From: Thermoflexibacter sp.
GTDB lineage: Bacteria; Bacteroidota; Bacteroidia; Cytophagales; Thermoflexibacteraceae
Direction of reading: 5' to 3'
Assembly: GCA_025455345.1 (NCBI GenBank)
Contig: JALOMS010000050.1
Coordinates: forward strand, 1-13,205
Length of the DNA: 13,205 nt
Made by a program: the position numbers and the translations under genes
In this document: one piece after another, positions 7,888 to 13,205 of the stretch
How positions within the stretch are numbered: position 1 is the stretch's first letter
Layout of the letters: each line of letters begins with the position of its first letter
The notes under the pieces: model-generated
Databases searched by the model: none
Told to the model about the DNA's origin: nothing
What the model saw: only the letters and a program-made list of their open reading frames with translations

Positions 7888-7957
7888 GAATATTTAATAA
7901 AGAATACCGAATGATAAATCTCGAAATTCAAAATTCATCATTCGGTATTCAAAATTT
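7888..7957. repeat. Heptameric degenerate repeat containing a 49-bp palindrome
   Basis: Ten consecutive 7-base units fill this stretch: GAATATT, TAATAAA, GAATACC, GAATGAT, AAATCTC, GAAATTC, AAAATTC, ATCATTC, GGTATTC, AAAATTT. The units at 7902-7950 form a palindrome centred on GAAATTC, with a perfect 14-bp outer stem (7902-7915 with 7937-7950). Left units have the form GAATnnn and right units the form nnnATTC. There is no T-run after the stem, so it is not a normal intrinsic terminator. It lies between the convergent lysC and proS genes and may still help end lysC transcription. Confidence 0.75.
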
Positions 7958-7970
7958 CATTAAGTAATTC

Positions 7971-7999
7971 AAAAAGAGATGCTTTTACTTGCCCCTCTT
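7971..7999 (-). terminator. Probable intrinsic terminator of proS
   Basis: Read on the minus strand, just after the proS stop, AAGAGGGGC (7999-7991) pairs with GCATCTCTT (7982-7974). The stem is nine bases with one G-U pair and one mismatch, the loop has 8 bases, and the transcript continues into TTTTTG. Stem quality is moderate, but position and T-run fit a terminator. Confidence 0.6.
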
Positions 8000-8004
8000 A
8001 CTTA

Positions 8005-9483
8005 TCAATAAGCCCTTGCAAAAAGCACTTGTTGGGGGGAAGGTTTCCCTGTAACTATACAATTTCCTGCTTCCTTACCAAAATTAATAGGAATACAGCG
8101 AATAGTCGCTTTGGTTTCTTCTTTGATTTTTTCTTCTGTAGCCGTAGTTCCGTCCCAGTGTGCTTTGATAAAACCACCTTTGGTTTCTATTACTTCTTTA
8201 AATTCTTCATAAGACGTTACTTCAGTAATATGCTCGTTGCGGAAAGCTAAGGCTTTTTGATAAATATTAGTATGGATTTCATTCAAAAGATTGACGATTT
8301 GTTCAATCAGAATATCCAAGCTAATAGATTGCTTTGTTTTGGTATCTCTCCTTGCGACTTCTGCCACGTTGTTTTCCAAATCTCTCTCCCCGATAGCAAT
8401 GCGTACAGGTACACCTTTTAGTTCCCATTCCGCAAACTTAAACCCAGGGCGTTGGGTATCTCTATTGTCATATTTTACGCTAATTCCTTGTTTTTGAAGT
8501 TTTTGTTTGATTTCAGCAACCTTAGCGTCTATTTTTTGCAAACCTTCTTCGCTTTTATAAATAGGCACAATCACTACTTGGATGGGCGCGAGATTAGGCG
8601 GCAATACCAAGCCTTCATCATCAGAATGAGCCATGACCAAAGCACCCATTAGACGAGTGCTGACCCCCCAAGATGTCCCCCAAACATAATCCAATTTATT
8701 ACTTTTGTCTGTAAACTTTACATCAAAAGCCTTTGCAAAATTTTGCCCTAAAAAGTGAGAAGTCCCTGCCTGCAATGCCTTTCCGTCTTGCATCAATGCC
8801 TCTATGCAATAAGTATCTACTGCTCCTGCAAATCGCTCATTCTCTGTCTTTACCCCTTTGATGACGGGGAGAGCCATGAAGTTTTCTACAAAATCAGCAT
8901 ATACATCAAGAATTGTTTTGGTTTCTGCAATAGCTTCTTCGGCGGAAGCGTGAGCGGTATGCCCTTCTTGCCAAAGGAACTCTGCTGTACGCAAAAATAA
9001 ACGTGTACGCATTTCCCAACGCACCACATTTGCCCATTGATTAATGAGTAAAGGCAAATCTCTATAAGATTGAATCCAATTTTTATAGCTATTCCAAATC
9101 ACCGCTTCAGAAGTAGGACGTACTATCAATTCTTCCTCCAACCGAGCTTCAGGGTCGACCATCAATTTGCCTTTTTGATTGGGGTTAGCTTTCAATCGGT
9201 AGTGAGTAACTACGGCACATTCTTTGGCAAAACCTTCCGCATGCCCTTCCTCTAATTCTAAAAAACTTTTCGGCACAAACAAGGGGAAATAAGCATTGGT
9301 ATGACCTGTGTCTTTGAACATCTTGTCCAAAGTTTGTTGCATTTTTTCCCAAATAGAATAGCCATACGGTTTGATGACCATGCAACCTCTCACCGCAGAG
9401 TTCTCCGCCAAATCTGCTTTTTTTACTAATTCATTATACCATTCTGAATAGTTCTCACTTCTGGAAGGTAATGCTTTGCTCAT
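8005..9483 (-). CDS. proS: Prolyl-tRNA synthetase, archaeal/eukaryotic-like short type
   Basis: A 492-residue class II aminoacyl-tRNA synthetase that charges tRNA(Pro) with proline in the cytoplasm. RPTSE lies at 122-126. Motif 2 covers about 151-178 (VVRWEMRTR...FLWQEGHTAH). Motif 3 covers 269-290 (GTSWGVSTRLMGALVMAHSDD). An anticodon-binding domain runs from about 302 and a C-terminal domain ends in VLFARAY with the family's terminal tyrosine. The roughly 180-residue editing insertion of the E. coli-type enzyme is absent. In the C-terminal domain, three of the four positions that are zinc cysteines in the Thermus enzyme appear to be D444, T449 and T478; only C475 remains. Zinc binding is therefore probably lost, a change I believe recurs in bacterial members. 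The gene is monocistronic, with its own -7 element and terminator, and diverges from the SUMF1-domain gene. Confidence 0.96.
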   Translation of the reverse strand: MSKALPSRSENYSEWYNELVKKADLAENSAVRGCMVIKPYGYSIWEKMQQTLDKMFKDTGHTNAYFPLFVPKSFLELEEGHAEGFAKECAVVTHYRLKANPNQKGKLMVDPEARLEEELIVRPTSEAVIWNSYKNWIQSYRDLPLLINQWANVVRWEMRTRLFLRTAEFLWQEGHTAHASAEEAIAETKTILDVYADFVENFMALPVIKGVKTENERFAGAVDTYCIEALMQDGKALQAGTSHFLGQNFAKAFDVKFTDKSNKLDYVWGTSWGVSTRLMGALVMAHSDDEGLVLPPNLAPIQVVIVPIYKSEEGLQKIDAKVAEIKQKLQKQGISVKYDNRDTQRPGFKFAEWELKGVPVRIAIGERDLENNVAEVARRDTKTKQSISLDILIEQIVNLLNEIHTNIYQKALAFRNEHITEVTSYEEFKEVIETKGGFIKAHWDGTTATEEKIKEETKATIRCIPINFGKEAGNCIVTGKPSPQQVLFARAY

Positions 9484-9521
9484 AATTTTAAATATTTCTT
9501 GTATTTTACTAAAAATGCTCG

Positions 9522-9529
9522 CAAAATTA
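9522..9529 (-). promoter_or_regulatory. Putative -7 element for proS
   Basis: On the minus strand TAATTTTG (9529-9522) exactly matches TAnnTTTG and lies about 38 bases upstream of the proS ATG. A TTG-type -33 element is not evident. Confidence 0.45.
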
Positions 9530-9562
9530 GGAGGAAATCAGAAAGAACGAAAGAAAAATCTC

Positions 9563-9570
9563 TATTTTTG
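9563..9570 (+). promoter_or_regulatory. Putative -7 element for the SUMF1-domain gene
   Basis: TATTTTTG exactly matches TAnnTTTG. A transcript would start near 9577 and give a leader of about 20 bases. It sits 33 bases from the opposing proS element, so the 113-base gap probably holds two divergent promoters. No clear -33 element. Confidence 0.45.
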
Positions 9571-9596
9571 CCTAATTCAACAAAATCTTATTATCC

Positions 9597-10640
9597 ATGC
9601 GTAACTATTGTCTTAGATTCAGTCTTGTAGTTTATAGTTTGACTGTATTTTTATTTTTTAATCATCAAAGTCTTTTGGCTCAGAAAAAAGCTGATAAGGA
9701 TAAGCCAATCAAGAAGGAGGTCTTAGAACCTTACAAAGAATTAGTCCCAGGGACAAAAGATATATTTATAGAAATGATGCCCATCCCCCAAGGAGATTTC
9801 ATTATGGGGAGTCCAGATAGTGAAGCCAATAGGAAAGAAGATGAGGGCAAACAACATCAAGTCAAAGTAGATGCTTTTTGGATAGGAAAGATAGAAATTA
9901 CTTGGAATCAGTACGAGCCTTTTATGTCCAAAGATATGAGAGATGAAGCACTTAACAAGGACAAACAAGTAAATGGGAAGACCTTAGTAGATGCGGTTTC
10001 CTATCCAAGTCCCCCTTATGTAGATATGAGTTTTGGCATGGGCAAGGACGGCTATCCTGCTATCAATATGACCCAATACGCCGCACTGATGTACTGCAAA
10101 TGGCTGACTATGAAGACAGGACACTTTTATAGACTCCCTACTGAGGCTGAGTGGGAATACGCTTGTAGGGCGGGAAGCACTACTGCTTATGCTTTTGGAG
10201 ATGATACCAACCAACTTGGAGAATTTGCTTGGTACTATGATAATAGTAATGGTGGTTATAAGAAAGTAGGTCAAAAAAAACCGAATGCTTGGGGGCTATA
10301 TGATATGCACGGCAACGTGTGCGAATGGACTCTTGACCAGTATGTAGCAGATAGTTATCAAAATGTAAAAAATAAAAAAGGCTCTGATTATACGCCTGTA
10401 AGTAGTTTATACCCTATCGCAGTCAAAGGAGGCTCTTGGGACGATGACCCTGACCAACTTAGAAGTGCCGCAAGAAGAGGCTCGAAGCCGTCTTGGAAAC
10501 AGCGAGACCCTCAAATCCCTAAAAGCAAGTGGTGGTTTACTGATGCCTCTTTTTGTGGTTTTAGGATAGTAAGACCAGAGGTACAGCCAAGCAAAGAGGA
10601 AATAGAAAAATATTTTCGTACTCCCCCAGATGATTTGTAA
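9597..10640 (+). CDS. Secreted SUMF1/FGE-fold protein lacking the catalytic cysteine pair
   Basis: A 347-residue protein with an N-terminal signal peptide (hydrophobic residues about 6-28, likely cut after SLLA), so exported. It carries a formylglycine-generating-enzyme (SUMF1/EgtB/PvdO) domain: PQGDFIMGS near residue 64, FWIGKIEIT, YCKW, RLPTEAEWEYACRAGSTT, AWGLYDMHGNVCEW and a final CGFRIVRP. True aerobic formylglycine-generating enzymes have two cysteines after the GGSW motif (two and seven residues past the Trp). Here G278-G-S-W281 is followed by D283 and L288 at those places. It is therefore unlikely to activate the sulfatase upstream. The fold is reused for other tasks, including non-heme iron enzymes and the Bacteroidota gliding proteins GldJ and GldK, but nothing specific marks it as either. 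A terminator-like hairpin follows the gene, suggesting a single-gene unit. Confidence 0.85.
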   Translation: MRNYCLRFSLVVYSLTVFLFFNHQSLLAQKKADKDKPIKKEVLEPYKELVPGTKDIFIEMMPIPQGDFIMGSPDSEANRKEDEGKQHQVKVDAFWIGKIEITWNQYEPFMSKDMRDEALNKDKQVNGKTLVDAVSYPSPPYVDMSFGMGKDGYPAINMTQYAALMYCKWLTMKTGHFYRLPTEAEWEYACRAGSTTAYAFGDDTNQLGEFAWYYDNSNGGYKKVGQKKPNAWGLYDMHGNVCEWTLDQYVADSYQNVKNKKGSDYTPVSSLYPIAVKGGSWDDDPDQLRSAARRGSKPSWKQRDPQIPKSKWWFTDASFCGFRIVRPEVQPSKEEIEKYFRTPPDDL

Positions 10641-10704
10641 GCAAATAGTCTTAAAGAGGGAATGTGGAGTTGTTAATTAAGAATCTATTTGCTTTTCTTT
10701 CTTT
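10639..10704 (+). terminator. Probable terminator after the SUMF1-domain gene
   Basis: AAGCAAATAG (10639-10648, overlapping the stop codon) pairs with CTATTTGCTT (10685-10694). A small internal loop follows, then CTTAA/TTAAG pairing (10650-10654 with 10677-10681). The right arm runs straight into TTTTCTTTCTTT. The stem is AT-rich and the 22-base loop is long, so efficiency is uncertain. Confidence 0.6.
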
Positions 10705-10767
10705 CCAATAAATTTATCATATTTGCAATGTGAAGTAAATCTACAATTTTGATTATAAAGATAGAAT

Positions 10768-12438
10768 ATGAGTGATAACAACGAGAAGATTATTTTTTCA
10801 ATGGCGGGCGTAAGCAAAATCTATCCGCCTCAAAAACAAGTTCTTAAAAATATTTACCTCTCTTTTTTTTATGGAGCAAAAATAGGTGTCTTGGGTTTAA
10901 ACGGTTCAGGAAAGTCCACTTTGCTCAAGATTATTGCAGGTATAGATAAAAGCTATACAGGAGAGGTAGTTTCATCGGCAGGTTATACGGTAGGTTATTT
11001 GGAGCAAGAGCCTCAGTTAGACCCTACCAAAACAGTAAAACAAATAGTACAAGAGGGAGTACAACCTATCATAGATTTGTTAAAAGAGTTTGAAGAAATC
11101 AATGAAAAATTTGCAGACCCTGATGCTGACTTTGACAAACTCATGGCGCGTCAGGCGACTATCCAAGACAAACTTGACCAAGTAGGAGCTTGGGAACTCG
11201 ATAATACACTTGAGAAAGCAATGGATGCGCTACGTACCCCTCCAGAAGACGCTATCATCGGGAATCTTTCTGGTGGTGAGAAGCGCAGAGTTGCTCTTTG
11301 CCGATTATTGTTACAAGAGCCAGATGTGTTACTCCTTGATGAGCCAACTAACCACTTGGACGCAGAATCTGTGTTGTGGTTAGAGCAACATTTAAAACAA
11401 TACAAAGGCACAGTCATTGCCGTTACACACGACCGTTATTTCTTAGACAATGTCGCAGGTTGGATATTGGAGTTGGATAGGGGAGAGGGCATACCTTGGA
11501 AAGGAAACTATTCCTCTTGGCTCGACCAAAAGCAAAAGCGATTGGCAGTAGAAGAAAAGCAAGAATCTAAACGGCAAAAAACACTTCAAAGAGAATTAGA
11601 ATGGGTGAATATGTCCCCAAAAGCACGACAAGCCAAACAAAAAGCCCGTTTGAGTTCTTATGAAAAACTCTTGAATGAGGAAGTCAAACAAAAAGAAGAA
11701 AAATTAGAGTTGTACATTCCGCCTGGTCCCCGACTTGGCAATAAGGTTATCGAGGCAAGCAATATTTCAAAGGCTTATGGAGATAAACTACTGATAGAAA
11801 ACTTTAGCTTTGCCTTGCCTCCCGCAGGAATCGTAGGAGTAATAGGTCCAAATGGAGCTGGAAAGACTACTTTATTCAAAATGATAACAGGAGCTGTAAT
11901 GCCTGACCATGGTACTTTTGAGGTAGGCACCACAGTCAAGTATGCCTATGTGGACCAAGAACACGATGACTTAGACCCTAACAAAACGGTTTGGGAAGTA
12001 ATCTCTGGAGGCAATGAACTGATGAAAGTAGGAGAAAAAGAGATGAACTCAAGGGCTTATGTAAGCAAATTTAACTTTAGTGGCACAGACCAACAGAAAA
12101 AAGTAGGACAACTCTCTGGTGGAGAGAGAAATAGGGTTCACTTGGCAATGACTATTAAGCAAGGAGCTAACTTATTGCTTTTAGATGAGCCTACTAACGA
12201 CTTAGACGTGAATACCTTGCGCGCTTTGGAAGAAGGATTAGAGAGCTTTGCTGGTTGTGCGGTAGTGATTTCGCACGACCGTTGGTTTTTAGACAGAATT
12301 GCTACGCACATCATTTCCTTTGAAGGTGAGTCAGAAGTCCGATTCTTTGAGGGGAATTTTACTGAATATGAAGAGTTTAAGAAAAAACAAGAAGGTTACT
12401 TAGAACCCAAGAGAATCAGGTATAAGAAATTAGTATAA
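10768..12438 (+). CDS. ettA: Energy-dependent translational throttle protein EttA (ABC-F ATPase)
   Basis: A 556-residue cytoplasmic ABC-F protein with two tandem ATPase domains and no membrane segments. EttA binds the ribosomal E site and gates entry into elongation according to the ATP/ADP ratio. Domain 1: Walker A GLNGSGKS (43-50), signature LSGGE (167-171), Walker B ending D191-E192. Domain 2: GPNGAGKT (360-367), LSGGE (449-453), D473-E474. These glutamates sit four residues after the catalytic E188 and E470 of E. coli EttA, and the length (E. coli 555) is nearly identical, which favours EttA over Uup or resistance-type ABC-F proteins. A charged linker (about 250-310) separates the domains. 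The start MSDNNEKIIFSMAGVSKIYP fits the family. No exact -7 element is present; CATATTTG at 10718-10725 is one base off. A hairpin follows the stop. Confidence 0.95.
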   Translation: MSDNNEKIIFSMAGVSKIYPPQKQVLKNIYLSFFYGAKIGVLGLNGSGKSTLLKIIAGIDKSYTGEVVSSAGYTVGYLEQEPQLDPTKTVKQIVQEGVQPIIDLLKEFEEINEKFADPDADFDKLMARQATIQDKLDQVGAWELDNTLEKAMDALRTPPEDAIIGNLSGGEKRRVALCRLLLQEPDVLLLDEPTNHLDAESVLWLEQHLKQYKGTVIAVTHDRYFLDNVAGWILELDRGEGIPWKGNYSSWLDQKQKRLAVEEKQESKRQKTLQRELEWVNMSPKARQAKQKARLSSYEKLLNEEVKQKEEKLELYIPPGPRLGNKVIEASNISKAYGDKLLIENFSFALPPAGIVGVIGPNGAGKTTLFKMITGAVMPDHGTFEVGTTVKYAYVDQEHDDLDPNKTVWEVISGGNELMKVGEKEMNSRAYVSKFNFSGTDQQKKVGQLSGGERNRVHLAMTIKQGANLLLLDEPTNDLDVNTLRALEEGLESFAGCAVVISHDRWFLDRIATHIISFEGESEVRFFEGNFTEYEEFKKKQEGYLEPKRIRYKKLV

Positions 12439-12441
12439 GTG

Positions 12442-12470
12442 AATAGGTAGGGACTTCGTTCCTGCCTATT
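12442..12470 (+). terminator. Probable terminator of ettA
   Basis: AATAGGTAGGGA (12442-12453) pairs with TTCCTGCCTATT (12459-12470): a 12-bp stem with two G-U pairs and a tight 5-base loop (CTTCG), three bases after the stop codon. The following sequence is T-rich but interrupted, so termination may be partial, leaving some read-through into the next gene. Confidence 0.65.
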
Positions 12471-12493
12471 TCTATCTAAATCTATTTAATATC

Positions 12494-12823
12494 TTGAAAA
12501 CCATTATCTTATTATTAATCTCAAATATCTTTATGACTTTTGCTTGGTACGGACATCTCAAATTCAAAGAGGTGTCCCTCTGGAAAGTCATCTTAGTAAG
12601 TTGGGGGATAGCCTTCCTCGAATATTGTTTCCAAGTCCCAGCCAATCGCATAGGATATGGACAGTTCAATGCTACAGAGCTAAAAGTTATCCAAGAAGTC
12701 ATCACTTTAGTTGTTTTTTTGTGCTTTGCAGTTTTCTATCTCAAAGAAGAGATTAGATGGAACTACATCGTAGGGTTTGTATTGATTGTATTAGCTGTAT
12801 TTTTTGTTTTCAAAAAATGGTGA
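12494..12823 (+). CDS. DUF486 small membrane protein (DMT-like)
   Basis: A 109-residue protein with four hydrophobic segments (about 1-18, 27-47, 64-83 and 87-106), each with few charges, and the motif SNIFMTFAWYGHLKFK near the start. It also has QVPANRIGYGQFNATELKVIQE in the middle. These match the DUF486 family, a four-helix relative of drug/metabolite transporters; no function is established. The start is a TTG at 12494. No ATG lies between it and the upstream in-frame stop at 12440-12442, and the first internal ATG (codon 14) would remove most of helix 1. It starts 55 bases after ettA, just past the ettA hairpin. Confidence 0.85.
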   Translation: MKTIILLLISNIFMTFAWYGHLKFKEVSLWKVILVSWGIAFLEYCFQVPANRIGYGQFNATELKVIQEVITLVVFLCFAVFYLKEEIRWNYIVGFVLIVLAVFFVFKKW

Positions 12824-12999
12824 TAGATTATCTGAAAGCGGATACATGATTTTTGATGATTTACAAATAAAATTAAGCTGGTAATGGGGTAGGTTTTTCA
12901 AAAAAATTGTTAAGTCTATCCAATCATATCAAAAAATCTTCGATTAATCGCTAAATTGCAAGCGTTTTATTACCAATACATATTTATCTACCAAGGAGA

Positions 13000-13205
13000 A
13001 TGAAATACATAAAATTCTATTTGCTTGCACTTATCGTTATAGTCATAGACCAAGTTGTCAAACTCTCTATCCATGAGTACCTGTTTGAGGGAGAAGAAAT
13101 TCTTATTTTTGGGAATTGGTTCAAATTGCACTATACCACCAATCCGGGCATGGCATTTGGTTTGGAATTTGGCTCTGAATACGGCAAATTAGGGCTTACT
13201 TTTTT
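13000..13205 (+). CDS. lspA: Lipoprotein signal peptidase (signal peptidase II), N-terminal part
   Basis: The first 68 codons, cut by the right edge. The protein begins MKYIKFYLLALIVIVIDQVV, with the first membrane helix ending in the conserved D17-Q-x-x-K. It continues to YTTNPGMAFGLEFG, the conserved NxGxAF region. LspA is the inner-membrane aspartic protease that removes signal peptides from diacylglyceryl-modified prolipoproteins. The two catalytic aspartates lie further on and are not in the window. AAGGAG stands one base before the ATG, too close to act as a normal ribosome-binding site. The 176 bases upstream (12824-12999) are AT-rich, with no feature I can name beyond a 10-bp palindrome at 12941-12950. 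Confidence 0.92.
   Translation, partial: MKYIKFYLLALIVIVIDQVVKLSIHEYLFEGEEILIFGNWFKLHYTTNPGMAFGLEFGSEYGKLGLTF

Noticed and set aside
12941..12950. Palindrome CGATTAATCG as an operator
   Set aside because: A single 10-bp palindrome in AT-rich DNA is expected by chance, and no known regulator site matches it.
12993..12998. AAGGAG as a Shine-Dalgarno sequence for lspA
   Set aside because: It ends one base before the ATG, whereas a functional site needs about five to nine bases. The LspA N-terminus clearly begins at this ATG.

Overview
The window looks like an ordinary chromosomal stretch of an AT-rich member of the Bacteroidota. I would guess a Cytophagales-like free-living bacterium, but only the phylum is well supported. 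The grounds are the protein types, the lack of well-placed Shine-Dalgarno sequences, and several good matches to the Bacteroidota -7 promoter element TAnnTTTG upstream of genes. Twelve protein genes are supported, two of them cut by the window edges. I see no tRNA or rRNA gene, insertion sequence, phage gene or CRISPR array.

Layout. At the left edge is the N-terminal part of an isopenicillin-N-synthase-type Fe(II) oxygenase (minus). It diverges from a UbiA-like membrane prenyltransferase followed by a secreted or membrane-anchored sulfatase (both plus). The sulfatase converges, with a 6-base gap, on a minus-strand pair: a YdfG-like short-chain dehydrogenase and the type III pantothenate kinase coaX. 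The dehydrogenase diverges from a glutamate dehydrogenase gene (plus) that ends in a textbook terminator, followed by a monofunctional aspartate kinase, lysC. Then comes prolyl-tRNA synthetase proS (minus), which diverges from a secreted SUMF1-domain protein. The right end carries ettA (ABC-F translation factor), a small DUF486 membrane protein with a TTG start, and the beginning of lspA (signal peptidase II).

How the genes work together. Most are housekeeping: nitrogen and aspartate-family amino acid metabolism (glutamate dehydrogenase, aspartate kinase), cofactor synthesis (CoaX), translation (ProRS, EttA) and lipoprotein processing (LspA). They seem to be independent short transcription units, not one pathway. 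The accessory-looking parts are the prenyltransferase/sulfatase pair and the SUMF1 protein. The sulfatase needs a formylglycine, but the SUMF1 protein lacks the cysteine pair of true formylglycine-generating enzymes and is unlikely to supply it.

Non-coding structure includes four intrinsic terminators or terminator-like hairpins (after the glutamate dehydrogenase gene, proS, the SUMF1 gene and ettA), back-to-back divergent promoters, and a 49-bp palindrome built of seven 7-base units between lysC and proS. I found no convincing undescribed multi-gene system. The best leads are the heptamer palindrome, the cysteine-less SUMF1 protein and the unusual aspartate motifs of the prenyltransferase.
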